Assembly (NCBI GenBank): GCA_963812245.1
Contig: CAWEUK010000001.1
Location: forward strand, 1 to 64,000
Origin: Salsipaludibacter sp963812245
GTDB lineage: Bacteria; Actinomycetota; Nitriliruptoria; Nitriliruptorales; Nitriliruptoraceae
Direction of reading: 5' to 3'
DNA: 64,000 nucleotides
Each line of letters starts with the position of its first letter. Within the stretch, counting starts at the first letter, position 1. The translations under genes were made by a program, and so were the position numbers. The notes below the pieces were generated by a model. It did no database searches and was not told where the DNA came from. It saw nothing but the letters and a program-made list of their open reading frames with translations. Positions 26,595 through 35,325 of this stretch are shown in pieces.

Positions 26595-27227
26595 TCAGTC
26601 CGAGCGGCCGACCAGGACCGACACGTCCACACTGGTGCTGAGCCCGACGGTGTTCGGTCGGATCGCCGACCAGCCGTACTGGTTCGCGATCTGCTGCGCC
26701 GCCTGCTCCTGACCATCACCATAGAACAGTGTCGTCTGGTCGTACGCAGTACCGGCACGTCCCTCGGCGATCAGGTCGTACCCGTCTGCCTCCATCTGGT
26801 CGGCAACCTCGCTCGCCGTCGTCGATCCATCCAGCTTGGCGTCGAGCACCTGGACCTTGATGGTGGCCGGGTCGATGCCGTTGGAGCTGGTGGGCTCCGA
26901 GGTGGGGGTCACGGGCGCCTCGGTCGGTGCCTCGGCGGCAGGCGCCGCGGGGGTCGTGGCAGCCGGGGGCGTCACGACCTCGGCGGGTGCCTCGGTGGCG
27001 GGTGGTGGCGTGGTCTCCGCGGCCGCGGGTGGCGTGGTCGCGGCAGTGGTCGGCGTGGCCGTTGCCGTCGCCGTGGCCGTCGCGACTGGTTCACTGGAGT
27101 CGTCAGGGCTGGCGCCGACCTTGCCGATCGCGAAGAACAGCACGGCCGAACCGACGACCAACGCCAGCACGGCGATCACGAACTGGTTGAGGACCTGTCG
27201 GGGCTCGGCGGCCGGGGTGTTCGACAT
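26595..27227 (-). CDS. membrane-anchored LytR C-terminal domain protein
   Basis: 210 residues from ATG 27227. A single anchor helix (about 14-36), then a long extracytoplasmic Ala/Thr/Pro/Glu-rich stalk (about 45-115) that is probably disordered and wall-spanning. Finally a LytR_C domain (about 120-208) with IKVQVLDAKLDGSTTASEVA. LytR_C occurs alone or fused to LCP ligases in actinobacteria and probably binds wall polymers. There is no catalytic LCP domain here, so a binding or accessory role is likely (inference). Confidence 0.82.
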   Translation of the reverse strand: MSNTPAAEPRQVLNQFVIAVLALVVGSAVLFFAIGKVGASPDDSSEPVATATATATATPTTAATTPPAAAETTPPPATEAPAEVVTPPAATTPAAPAAEAPTEAPVTPTSEPTSSNGIDPATIKVQVLDAKLDGSTTASEVADQMEADGYDLIAEGRAGTAYDQTTLFYGDGQEQAAQQIANQYGWSAIRPNTVGLSTSVDVSVLVGRSD

Positions 27228-27359
27228 GTGGTGGGCCTTGGCTGGGGTGGCGCGGGGCACGGCGCTGCCATGCGGGTCGGACGCCAATGTATGCGGGGGA
27301 ACCGTGAAGTTGCCGCACCTGAGGACCCTCGAACGGCCACGGGTAGGATCGTGCGCCAC

Positions 27360-27436
27360 GCCGAGGTAGCTCAGCTGGCCAGAGCAACCGCCTTGTAAGC
27401 GGTAGGTCGCGGGTTCGAATCCCGCTCTCGGCTCCA
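27360..27436 (+). tRNA. tRNA-Thr (anticodon UGU), CCA encoded
   Basis: A 7-bp acceptor stem (GCCGAGG with TCTCGGC, one G-T pair), a D arm with GCTC...GAGC, a 5-bp anticodon stem ACCGC/GCGGT enclosing CTTGTAA (anticodon TGT), and a T arm GCGGG-TTCGAAT-CCCGC. The discriminator is T, followed by CCA in the DNA. A TAGGAT box at 27344-27349 is a plausible -10. Confidence 0.97.
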
Positions 27437-27461
27437 TCGAACGAGCCGGAGAAGTCGCCCG

Positions 27462-28556
27462 ATGCATCCGCCCCATGTTGTGGATGGTCGCCTCGTCTTC
27501 CTCCACGCCGACCCCGATCACCTGTTGCGCCAGGTCCAGCTGGCCTGCGACGACGAGGTGCTGGTGGCGACGCGCTTCCGCCGCGCTGCCGAGGGCTGGA
27601 TCCTCTCGGTGCCGCCCCCGGACCTCCAGCGCCTGGAGTACCGCCTGCTCGTGACCAACGCAGCCGGCGGGACCGACGTGATCCTGGATCCGGCCAACCC
27701 GATCCACGTCCCCACGGCATTCGGCCACCGCAGTGTCGTGCACCTGCCCGGCTACACCGAGCCGGCGTGGCTGTCGTCCCCCCGGGTCGCGACCAACCGC
27801 ACGGCCCGCCGAGTGGTGACACCGGTGGGCGAGGTTCCGGTGTCGGTGTGGGCACCGGCCCCGCTGGACCGCACGACGCCCGCACCACTGCTGGTGGTCC
27901 ATGACGGCCCGGAGTACGTCGAACTGGCGGCGTTGAGCACATGGGCCGCGGCGATGGTGGCGACCAGGCAGGTCCCGACGTTTCGCATGGCGCTGCTGCA
28001 ACCGGTCCATCGCGACGACTGGTACTCCCTGCATCCCCAGTGGCCCACCGCGGTGGCGGCCATCGTCGCGGCCGTGTCGCAGGACTGGGCCGTGACGGCA
28101 CCGATCGTGCTCATGGGCGCGAGCCTGGGCGGTCTTGCCTCCCTGCAGACCGCCCTGGCCACCCCAGTCGTGGCCGGCCATGCCGTGGGTGGTGTCTTCT
28201 CGCAGTCAGGGTCGTTCTTCCAGCCGCTCCTGGACCCCCAGGAGTCCGACTACCCCCACTTCGACCGCATCACCGAGTGGACCGCATCCCTGGTCGGGGG
28301 ACGCGCGCCCGACGCTGCCACGGCTGCCGTGCGCGTGGCACTGACCTGCGGTCGCCACGAGGAGAACCACCCCAACAACGTGGCCATGGCGCACGCGCTG
28401 CAGCGTCGTGGCCACGTCGCCACGCTGCGCACCAACGAGGACCTGCACAACTACACGGCATGGCGTGACGCCCTGGATCCCGCCCTGCCGACACTGCTGC
28501 GCCACGTGTGGCAGGATGGGGCCCCGACCCGATCCGACGGCGCCGAGCCGACCTGA
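27462..28556 (+). CDS. alpha/beta-hydrolase esterase (enterochelin-esterase-like)
   Basis: 364 residues; GGAGAAG precedes the ATG. An N-terminal Ig-like/CBM-like domain (about 10-105, EYRLLVTNAAGGTDVILDP) resembles the N-terminal module of Fes-type esterases. The catalytic domain has nucleophile motif GASLGG (Ser near 230), an Asp/Glu candidate, and the His in NEDLHNYTAWRDAL. No signal peptide, so cytoplasmic. It starts 26 bp after tRNA-Thr and is followed in the same direction by a second hydrolase (16 bp gap) and an ATP-grasp gene, suggesting one transcription unit. Substrate unknown; a siderophore or peptide ester is only one option. Confidence 0.8.
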   Translation: MHPPHVVDGRLVFLHADPDHLLRQVQLACDDEVLVATRFRRAAEGWILSVPPPDLQRLEYRLLVTNAAGGTDVILDPANPIHVPTAFGHRSVVHLPGYTEPAWLSSPRVATNRTARRVVTPVGEVPVSVWAPAPLDRTTPAPLLVVHDGPEYVELAALSTWAAAMVATRQVPTFRMALLQPVHRDDWYSLHPQWPTAVAAIVAAVSQDWAVTAPIVLMGASLGGLASLQTALATPVVAGHAVGGVFSQSGSFFQPLLDPQESDYPHFDRITEWTASLVGGRAPDAATAAVRVALTCGRHEENHPNNVAMAHALQRRGHVATLRTNEDLHNYTAWRDALDPALPTLLRHVWQDGAPTRSDGAEPT

Positions 28557-28572
28557 CCCACTCGAGGCACCC

Positions 28573-29316
28573 ATGGCCGGACGCCGCATCGACCTGCCCG
28601 TCGAGGGCCACGACGCATCCCTGGCAGTGGAGGTGCACGGGCACTGGGGCCGCCCCGTGATCGTGTTTCCCAGCGAGGCCGGCCATGCCAGCGACTTCGA
28701 GTCCAACGGCATGATCGACGCGGTGCGAGGACTGGTGGACGGAGGACGCGCCAAGTTCTACTGCGTGGACTCGGCCGATGGCTTCTCATGGTCGGACACC
28801 TCGATCCCCATCGAGGAGCGCGCGTTGCGCCACGGTGCCTACCGGCACTGGATCACCACCCAACTCCTGCCCTTCGTCGAAGCGGACAGTTCCGGCACCG
28901 AGCCACTGGCGCTGGGGTGCAGCATGGGTGCCTACCACGCGGTCCAACTGGTGTTGCAGCGACCGGACCTGGTGCCGCTGGCGATCGGCTTCTCGGGCAA
29001 CTACGACGTGGAGTCATGGCGCAGTTGGGGCCAACCCGGCGAGGCCACGTACTTCGCCAACCCGATGGCACACGTTTCCAATCTCCACGGCGACCACCTC
29101 GACTGGCTGCGCACCCACGCCAGCTTCCTGCTGGTCGTGGGCGAGGGGCCCTGGGAGGTCGACCCGACGGGTTCCCTGCCGTCGACGCGAGCCATGGCCG
29201 GCGTGATGGCAGCCAAGGGACTGCGTCACGAACTGGACGTATGGGGGCATGACTCGGCCCACGACTGGCCGTGGTGGCAGCGCCAGTTGGCCCATCACCT
29301 CCCCCGCTTCTGCTGA
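28573..29316 (+). CDS. esterase-family alpha/beta hydrolase
   Basis: 247 residues from ATG 28573, preceded by GAGG; longer frames overlap the upstream gene. The nucleophile elbow is GCSMGAYHA (Ser near 117). FPSEAGHASDFESNG near the N-terminus may form the oxyanion region. The C-terminal VWGHDSAHDWPWWQRQL supplies Asp and His for the triad. It resembles the esterase D/COG4947-like group. No signal peptide. It is the second gene of the tRNA-proximal cluster between another hydrolase and an ATP-grasp ligase; the three probably act on the same compound. Confidence 0.8.
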   Translation: MAGRRIDLPVEGHDASLAVEVHGHWGRPVIVFPSEAGHASDFESNGMIDAVRGLVDGGRAKFYCVDSADGFSWSDTSIPIEERALRHGAYRHWITTQLLPFVEADSSGTEPLALGCSMGAYHAVQLVLQRPDLVPLAIGFSGNYDVESWRSWGQPGEATYFANPMAHVSNLHGDHLDWLRTHASFLLVVGEGPWEVDPTGSLPSTRAMAGVMAAKGLRHELDVWGHDSAHDWPWWQRQLAHHLPRFC

Positions 29317-29496
29317 CACGCCGACGCGGGGCCCGGGACGCATCGCGGGCATCGTCGCCGCCCCGGGCCGCGGGGTGACGTGGTTGGCCTCGGACCGGAC
29401 ACCGAGCAGCCGGGGCGATCGGCGGCAGGACGCCATCCGGGAGGGCATCCTGCTGGACGTACCGGTGCCAGTGCCGGCTCGAGCGAAGGCGACGAC

Positions 29497-30759
29497 ATGA
29501 CGGACGTGAACGAGCACCTGGTGGGCCTGCTGCTCGGGACGGAGGAGGACTGGCCGCGTGCCTTCGAGACGATCACCCAGCGTCTGGGGGTGTTCGACCA
29601 TGGCGGTCAGTCCCATCGCCTCAGTACCGAACGAGTGACGATCGAGCCGTTCTCGCTGCGCGCGCACCCGCGTCACGACCTGGTGATCGACCGGCTCGCG
29701 CACTGGTACTACCACCCCCGTGAGTGGCTCAAGAAGGTCGTCCTGATGGACGACGTGTACCTCCTCAACTCGCCCTTCACGTTCCAGTCGATGGAGAAGC
29801 ACGCCGCCTACTGCGCGCTGCTCCGACTGGGCATGAAGGTGCCCGAGACCGTCCTGGTGCCCTACAAGAACCCCGTGGACAACGTGCGATGGCCCTACAC
29901 CGCCGAGCACTACAACAAGCCCTTCGACCTCGAAGCACTCGCGGACGAACTGGGCTATCCGATGTTCATGAAGCCGTTCGACGGGGGCGGCTGGCGTGGC
30001 GTGTCACGCATCAGCGACGTCAACGACCTGCGGGCGGCCTACGACGAGTCGGGTGAGATGCTGATGCACCTGCAGGCCGCGGTGGAGCCCTATGACGTGT
30101 TCGCCCGCGCGTTGACCATCGGTCCCGAGACCATGGTCATGAAGTTCCAGCCCGACGAACCGATGCACGATCGCTACGCCGTCGACCACGACTTCCTGGG
30201 CGCTGCCGCGGGCCAGGAGGCCATCACCATCGCCCAGACCGTCAACGCCTTCTTCCGATGGGAGTTCAACTCCTGCGAGATGCTGGTCACCGGCGACGAC
30301 GTCATGCCGATCGACTACGCCAACGCGTGCCCGGACGTCGCGGTCACCTCGCTGCACTACTACTGGCCGTGGGCGATGGCGGCACTCGTGCGCTGGTCGG
30401 CCTTCTGCGCCGCAACCGACCGACCGATGCGTGCCCACGTCGACACGACGCCCTGGTTCGCGATCGCCGACGATGCCGACAAGACGCACCAGGACCGCCT
30501 GGTCGCATACCAGGCGCTCGCGGACGACTACTTCCAGCGGGACCGCTACGACGAGTTCTGCGCGACGGCCATGCGCGACGTGGACGCGATCGTGCACGAG
30601 TGGATCGGGTCGAGCGACTTCGACAACCTGTTGGTCTCGACGGTCGCCGCCACGTACCCCGAGCACGAACGCGAGCAGTTCCTCGGCCACTTCCGCGGAC
30701 TCGTCGGCATGTGGCACGACGACTCGGTCACCGGATCGACGACGACCACCGATGCGTGA
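29497..30759 (+). CDS. ATP-grasp domain protein (RimK/carboxylate-amine-ligase-like)
   Basis: 420 residues from ATG 29497, with GAAGG upstream. The ATP-grasp fold shows YPMFMKPFDGGGWRGVSR, where the Lys and glycine-rich loop bind ATP, and later acidic metal ligands around PIDYANACPD. Before it is a pre-grasp region with FTFQSMEKHAAYCALLRLGM. ATP-grasp enzymes ligate a carboxylate to an amine or thiol through an acyl phosphate. The 180-bp gap after the second hydrolase (29317-29496) shows no convincing gene. The linkage of two esterases with a ligase suggests synthesis and turnover of an amide or ester compound (inference). Confidence 0.78.
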   Translation: MTDVNEHLVGLLLGTEEDWPRAFETITQRLGVFDHGGQSHRLSTERVTIEPFSLRAHPRHDLVIDRLAHWYYHPREWLKKVVLMDDVYLLNSPFTFQSMEKHAAYCALLRLGMKVPETVLVPYKNPVDNVRWPYTAEHYNKPFDLEALADELGYPMFMKPFDGGGWRGVSRISDVNDLRAAYDESGEMLMHLQAAVEPYDVFARALTIGPETMVMKFQPDEPMHDRYAVDHDFLGAAAGQEAITIAQTVNAFFRWEFNSCEMLVTGDDVMPIDYANACPDVAVTSLHYYWPWAMAALVRWSAFCAATDRPMRAHVDTTPWFAIADDADKTHQDRLVAYQALADDYFQRDRYDEFCATAMRDVDAIVHEWIGSSDFDNLLVSTVAATYPEHEREQFLGHFRGLVGMWHDDSVTGSTTTTDA

Positions 30760-30765
30760 CGGGCG

Positions 30766-31248
30766 TCACATGGTGACGGCGGCGATGGCCCAGACGAAGA
30801 CCGCGCTGGCACCCGCGGCGAACTCGAAGGCGATGCCCTTGCCGATCCCGGCCAGCAGTCGCCGGGTGGACGCCCACGCGGCGCCGTGCGTGCCCCGATC
30901 GAGGCGCTCCCCCAGGTAGATGCCGACCACGAACCCCAGCACGAGTCCGACGATCGGGACGACGAAGAACCCGATCACGGCCATCACACCGGCCAGGATC
31001 CACGTCCGGGACGACGCCTGGGTCTCGGCCAGTTCGCGACCGGGAATCCGGTACTTGATGACGGTTCCGGCCGCGAGCAGCGCGATCATCACCACGACCA
31101 CGCCCCATGCCTGCCACGTGCCCACCTCCAGGGCCCAGACCACGCCCGCACCGGCGATCAGGATGAGGCCGGGCAGGACCGGCAGCAGGACGCCGACCAG
31201 GCCGATCGCCATCACCACGCCGATGAGGAACTCGCCACCCCCGTTCAC
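30766..31248 (-). CDS. DUF456-family membrane protein
   Basis: 160 residues from GTG 31248. Four or five hydrophobic segments: about 8-28 (VLLPVLPGLILIAGAGVVW), 47-65, 83-115 and 140-160. The PVLPGLILIAGAG segment and GFVVGIYLGERL are characteristic of DUF456. Molecular function is unknown. Its GTG overlaps the rlmB stop by 4 bp, making it the promoter-distal member of the cysS-rlmB unit. The connection to RNA modification is probably only transcriptional. Confidence 0.82.
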   Translation of the reverse strand: MNGGGEFLIGVVMAIGLVGVLLPVLPGLILIAGAGVVWALEVGTWQAWGVVVVMIALLAAGTVIKYRIPGRELAETQASSRTWILAGVMAVIGFFVVPIVGLVLGFVVGIYLGERLDRGTHGAAWASTRRLLAGIGKGIAFEFAAGASAVFVWAIAAVTM

Positions 31249-32078
31249 GACGCGCGTCCGTGGCGGGCCCGGTCGATGGCGTACAGGGCCATTGCCGCCG
31301 CCACCGAGGCGTTGTAGGAATCCACGTGGCCGCGCAGGGGCAACTCGACCAGGACGTCACACCGCTTGCGGGTGAGCGTGCGCAGACCGGCACCCTCGGC
31401 CCCGACCACGAGCACCAGGGGCTCGGTCGCCAGGGGGCTGTCGGCAACCTGCTGGCCGGTCCCGGCCTCCAACCCCAGCAGCCACAGTCCGGCGTCACGA
31501 CACTGCTCCAGCGACTTGACGAGGTTGGTGGCCGACACGACCGGCAGGTGGGCCAGGGCACCCGCCGCGGCCTTCTCCACCGTTGGCGTGATCGAGGCAG
31601 TGCGTCGTTCCGGCAGGATCAGGCCGTGCGCGCCCAGGGCCTCGGCCGTGCGCGCGACCGACCCGACGTTGTGGGGGTCGGTCACCTCGTCGAAGGCGAC
31701 CAGCAGGGTGGGCTCGTCCCGCGTGCGGCCCAGCAACTCGTCCAGTCCCACGAACGGGAAGGGCGGGGCGAGGGCGAGGACGCCCTGGTGGACCTGGCCG
31801 GGAGCCAGGTCGTCGGCATCGTCGCGGTCGATGGCCTCGATGCGGATCCTGGCAGCCTCGGCGAGCGCCACGACCTCATCGACCGCGTCCGACGAGGAGC
31901 GATCGACCAACAGGACGCGATCCACCTTGCGACCGGCCCGCAGGAGTTCCCGGACGGGATGGACACCGACGACCACCCGGCCGCGGTGGGAACCCGGATC
32001 GCTTCGGCGCGCACCCTGCGATCCGCGTCCGCCGCCACGGGTGCCCCGGGACTGCGGACCGGATCCTCGGCCACTCAT
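31245..32078 (-). CDS. rlmB: 23S rRNA 2'-O-methyltransferase, TrmH/SpoU family
   Basis: 277 residues. An Arg/Gly/Ser-rich basic N-terminal tail (about 1-32) precedes the substrate-binding domain (about 33-110, GVHPVRELLRAGRKVDRVLL). The SPOUT methyltransferase domain has FDEVTDPHNVGSVARTAEA, VGAEGAGL and LPLRGHVDSYNASVAAAMAL, the three TrmH motifs that form the SAM knot. RlmB methylates G2251 of 23S rRNA in E. coli; the actinobacterial orthologue is commonly annotated the same way. 4-bp overlaps with cysS upstream and DUF456 downstream indicate translational coupling. Confidence 0.92.
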   Translation of the reverse strand: MSGRGSGPQSRGTRGGGRGSQGARRSDPGSHRGRVVVGVHPVRELLRAGRKVDRVLLVDRSSSDAVDEVVALAEAARIRIEAIDRDDADDLAPGQVHQGVLALAPPFPFVGLDELLGRTRDEPTLLVAFDEVTDPHNVGSVARTAEALGAHGLILPERRTASITPTVEKAAAGALAHLPVVSATNLVKSLEQCRDAGLWLLGLEAGTGQQVADSPLATEPLVLVVGAEGAGLRTLTRKRCDVLVELPLRGHVDSYNASVAAAMALYAIDRARHGRAS

Positions 32079-33523
32079 GAAGGTGCTTTGGAGCCGAGAT
32101 ACCAGCGGCTGCCCCTGGGCCGGTCCTCGATGACGACGCCGGCGGCCGCCAACTGGTCGCGAATGCCGTCGGCGCGTGCGAAGTCCCGGTCGTCGCGGGC
32201 ACGAGTCCGCTCCTCGAGCAGGTGGTCGACCAGCCGACCGAACCGTTCACCGAGCGCGTCGTCCACCTCGACCGCGTCGGCCAGGCCCAACCCCAGCACG
32301 TCGTCACCCAGCGCGATCACCATGCCGGTCAGCACGCCCACGTCGGATCCGGCCGTGGCGTCGCCGTTCTCGGCGGCCTGCAACCGTTCATGGGCGCGCG
32401 ACACGGCGTCGTGCAGCACCGCGACGGCGGCCGTGGCGTTCAGATCGTCGTCCATCCTGGTGGTGAAGCGATCGAGGAATGGGCCTGCCACGGTGTCGTG
32501 CGCGCCGTCGCGATCGAAGTCGATCGGGGGGAAGCCGGTTGCGCGGGCGGTGCGCAGCAGCGTGGTGATGCGCTCGTAGGCCGCCTGCGACTCGATGAGT
32601 CGATCGGTGTCGTAGGTCAGGGGCGAGCGGTGGTGGGCCGACAGGTACCACAGGCGCAACGGGCCGCGACCCCATTCCTCGACCGCCTCCTCGATGCCCA
32701 CGACGTTGCCGATGGACTTGGACATCTTGTCCTCACCCATGCGCAACATGCCGTTGTGGACCCAGTACTGGGCGAACGGCTCACCGGTCGCTGCCTCGAA
32801 CTGGGCGATCTCGTTCTCGTGGTGTGGAAAGACCAGGTCGAGGCCGCCGCCGTGGATGTCGAAGTTCGCACCCAGGTGGGTGCTGGCCATGGCGGAGCAC
32901 TCGATGTGCCAGCCGGGCCGGCCGGGCCCCCACGGGGACGGCCACGACGGCTCGCCGGGCTTGGCCGCCTTCCACATGGCGAAGTCGATCGGGTCGTCCT
33001 TGATGTCGGCACCGACGACGTCCTCGGCGCCGACCTCGTCGTCGACGTCCCGGTTGGACAACTTGCCGTACTCGTCGAAGCCGCGGACCCGGAACAGCAC
33101 GTTGCCGTCGACGACGTAGGCCTTGTCCTGGTCGATCAGGCGCTGCATCAGGTCGTGCATCTCGAAGATGTGGCCGGTGGCCAGCGGTTGCACGTGCGGC
33201 GGCAGCAGCCCCAGCATGTCCGCCGCGCGGTTGAAGGCGCGGGTGTTGGTCGCGGCGACCTGGGCCGGGGTCGTGCCCTCGAGCTGCGCCTTGAGGATGA
33301 TCTTGTCGTCGACGTCGGTCACGTTCGAGACGAACGTCACCTCGTAGCCCGACCATGTCAGCCAGCGACGCAGGACGTCGAAGACGACGTTGGCGCGGCC
33401 GTGACCGACGTGGGGCGGTGCCTGCACCGTGGGGCCACACACGTACAACGACGCCTTGCCCTCGTCACGGGGCACGAAGTCGACCTGTGCACGCCGAAGT
33501 GTGTCGTAGAGCTGCAGTCCCAT
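32075..33523 (-). CDS. cysS: cysteinyl-tRNA synthetase
   Basis: 482 residues from ATG 33523; the frame is open to 33607 without a good start. Zinc ligands: Cys29 (LYVCGPTVQ), the Cys of HIECSAM and the His of FPHHENE. Class I signatures are HVGH (38-41) and KMSKS (in GEDKMSKSIGN). The C-terminal DALR-type helical domain ends near GSRWYLG. Charges tRNA-Cys. A 4-bp overlap leads into rlmB. It is 108 bp downstream of ispF, in the carD-ispD-ispF-cysS order usual for actinobacteria. Confidence 0.96.
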   Translation of the reverse strand: MGLQLYDTLRRAQVDFVPRDEGKASLYVCGPTVQAPPHVGHGRANVVFDVLRRWLTWSGYEVTFVSNVTDVDDKIILKAQLEGTTPAQVAATNTRAFNRAADMLGLLPPHVQPLATGHIFEMHDLMQRLIDQDKAYVVDGNVLFRVRGFDEYGKLSNRDVDDEVGAEDVVGADIKDDPIDFAMWKAAKPGEPSWPSPWGPGRPGWHIECSAMASTHLGANFDIHGGGLDLVFPHHENEIAQFEAATGEPFAQYWVHNGMLRMGEDKMSKSIGNVVGIEEAVEEWGRGPLRLWYLSAHHRSPLTYDTDRLIESQAAYERITTLLRTARATGFPPIDFDRDGAHDTVAGPFLDRFTTRMDDDLNATAAVAVLHDAVSRAHERLQAAENGDATAGSDVGVLTGMVIALGDDVLGLGLADAVEVDDALGERFGRLVDHLLEERTRARDDRDFARADGIRDQLAAAGVVIEDRPRGSRWYLGSKAPS

Positions 33524-33631
33524 GGCGGTCCAAACGATCAGTCGTGGTGGCGTTCGTGGGTTGCGAGCGTAATGGGTTGCCGTTCGAGGGTGAGCGCGCA
33601 GGGCCACCGTCCTCGGAGCGCAGGGCCGCCC

Positions 33632-34114
33632 TCAGTCCGACGGTCGCACCAGGACCGTGGCCCAACAGGCGATCCCCTCACCACGGCCGATGCTGCCGAG
33701 CCGATCGGTCGTGGTGGCCTTGACGGAGACGTCGTCGAGGTGGACCGCGAGGGCTGTCGCCAGGGCCGCACGGATCGCGGGGACGTGGGGTCCGAGGCGG
33801 GGTGCCTGGGCGACCACAGTGGCATCGAGGTTGGCCACGACATGCCCGTGGGCACGGACCGCGTCCATCGCCGTGGCCAGCAGTGCCATCGAGTCGGCGT
33901 CGGCGAGTTCGGGAGTGTCGACGCCGAAGAAGCTGCCGAGGTCGCCCAGGGCAAGCGCTCCCAGCAGGGCGTCCGTGACCGCGTGGGCCAGCACGTCGGC
34001 GTCGGAGTGACCTTCCAGTCCGTCGGTGGCCGAGACCTGGTGGCCGGCCAGCAGGAGCGGGCGAGGCTGGTCACTGAACGGGTGGATGTCGAGGCCGGTG
34101 CCGATGCGCATCAT
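33632..34114 (-). CDS. ispF: 2-C-methyl-D-erythritol 2,4-cyclodiphosphate synthase
   Basis: 160 residues. Metal ligands are in GTGLDIHPF (Asp9, His11) and LAHAVTDALLG (His44). EGHSDADV and the C-terminal VKATTTDRLGSIGRGEGIAC complete the family signature. Fifth step of the MEP isoprenoid pathway. Its ATG overlaps the stop of the ispD reading frame by 4 bp (ATGA), which matters for judging the ispD frameshift. Cytoplasmic homotrimer in known members. Confidence 0.95.
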   Translation of the reverse strand: MMRIGTGLDIHPFSDQPRPLLLAGHQVSATDGLEGHSDADVLAHAVTDALLGALALGDLGSFFGVDTPELADADSMALLATAMDAVRAHGHVVANLDATVVAQAPRLGPHVPAIRAALATALAVHLDDVSVKATTTDRLGSIGRGEGIACWATVLVRPSD

Positions 34115-34983
34115 GTCGCCCGTCCGTGGAGTTGCTGGCCGTCGAGCGGCTGGCCGTGCGATGGCTGTCCGTCGAGTGGCTGGCCGTGCGACGGCTGGCG
34201 TGCGGTCGCTGCGGTCGCTGCTGGCGAGCCAGGGCCGTGGCCACGGCCAGGTCGTCGGGGTGCGTGATCTTGAGGGCGAGCACCGAGCCGGGGGTGACGA
34301 CGATGCGTCCCGCGATGGTGCCGTGCCGTGACCAGGTCCTCGACCAGCGCGAGGTCGTCGGTGGCGGAGTCGCCCCGCTGGGCAGCGTGCCGGTGTGCCA
34401 GGGCGAGGATGTCGCGCCGGAACACCTGCGGCGTCTGGATCCCGACCAGGCCGTGCCGGTCGATCGTCCCCGCGACTGATCCGTCGCCGTCGACCCGTTT
34501 GAGCGTGTCCGTCACGGCCACCCCGGGCGCGGCCGCCACGACCCTGGCGTCCTGACCAGGTTCGCCCACGGAGTCCGAGCCGTCAGGCCCGTGGGACGCG
34601 TCGAATCCGCGGATCGAGTCGACGACTGCTCGGACAGCGCTCGCGACGACGTCCGGTGGTGTGAGTGCGCGGGCCGCGTCGTGGACTGCCACGACGTGGG
34701 CACCCTCGGACACAGCCGCCAGTCCCGCCGCCACGGAGTCGGTCCGTGTGGCCCCACCGGTCACGATGGTCGCACCGGGGCCGGACGCGGCCCCGGCCTG
34801 TTCCTCCCAGCCCGCCGGGGCGACGACGACCAGGTCGTCGATGCCGCCACGCCGGAGCGCGTCGACTGCCCAAGCCAGCAGCGGGCGACCACCGATCTCG
34901 ACGAACGCCTTGGGCACGTCGGCACCCAGGCGCTGGCCGGAACCAGCGGCGACGACGATGCCCACCACCTGCGCCTTGGCCAT
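34111..34983 (-). CDS. ispD: 2-C-methyl-D-erythritol 4-phosphate cytidylyltransferase, apparent frameshift
   Basis: The frame from ATG 34983 (GAGAAGG upstream) gives 290 residues. The first 217 are typical IspD: VVAAGSGQRLG with the CTP-binding Arg, PKAF with the catalytic Lys, VHDAARALTPP, and GIQTPQVFRRD. After about 34330 the sequence turns Arg/His-rich. The missing C-terminus (VVTPGSVLALKITHPDDLAV, carrying the Lys equivalent to E. coli Lys213) is encoded in the +1 frame, ending at 34071. One extra base, or loss of one 5-bp unit in the GGCAC-type repeat at 34319-34330, explains this. The original frame nevertheless ends with an ATGA overlap on ispF, so a second compensating indel is possible. 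Essential gene, so error is likely. Confidence 0.85.
   Translation of the reverse strand: MAKAQVVGIVVAAGSGQRLGADVPKAFVEIGGRPLLAWAVDALRRGGIDDLVVVAPAGWEEQAGAASGPGATIVTGGATRTDSVAAGLAAVSEGAHVVAVHDAARALTPPDVVASAVRAVVDSIRGFDASHGPDGSDSVGEPGQDARVVAAAPGVAVTDTLKRVDGDGSVAGTIDRHGLVGIQTPQVFRRDILALAHRHAAQRGDSATDDLALVEDLVTARHHRGTHRRHPRLGARPQDHAPRRPGRGHGPGSPAATAATARQPSHGQPLDGQPSHGQPLDGQQLHGRAT
34135..34199. repeat. 15-bp tandem repeats in the ispD tail
   Basis: Four 15-bp units of the form CTGGCCGT(C/G)... run from 34135 to 34194, alternating in a 30-bp higher-order period; a partial fifth follows. In the ispD frame they encode repeated QPSHG/QPLDG pentapeptides. A separate 9-bp direct repeat (GCGGTCGCT) lies just upstream at about 34200-34220. 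Confidence 0.75.
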
Positions 34984-35325
34984 TGATCACCTTCTCGACG
35001 TCCCCGGGCTGCTCCAGTCTCCGCCATGCAACCCGATCACCGGGTTCGACACCACCCGCCCGCCCCGCTGTCGACCACCCCACTCGCGGTACCGGTCTCC
35101 ATGGCCACCTCGGCCGGAGCGCTTCCGCGGATGAGCATGGCCAACTTCCGGGTCATGCGGTGACGTGGTGGTGGTGTGTGCTGTCTCGCCTCTGAGCGAC
35201 AAGACGAGGCTCGCGATCACGCGATGGCGTGGTGGGTGGGGTGCGTGGCGTCGCACCTCGGAGCGACAGGACCGGGCTGTGGAAATCGTCGGACCGAGGT
35301 AGACGTGTTCGGCCACAATCCCATC
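34984..35325. other. gene-free region with repeat copy
   Basis: A 342-bp stretch between ispD and the winged-helix-like gene. No frame here has convincing coding character. It contains, at 35183-35202, an inverted copy (19 of 20 matches) of the sequence that opens the 43-bp tandem array at 35759-35778. A related, more divergent copy (CTCGGAGCGACAGGACCG) lies near 35256. A CACAAT box at 35314-35319 may be a -10 for the following gene. Confidence 0.6.

Noticed and set aside
29249..29500. 83-codon ORF between the second esterase and the ATP-grasp gene
   Set aside because: Overlaps the esterase 3' end, has no ribosome site and no domain; more likely leader DNA.
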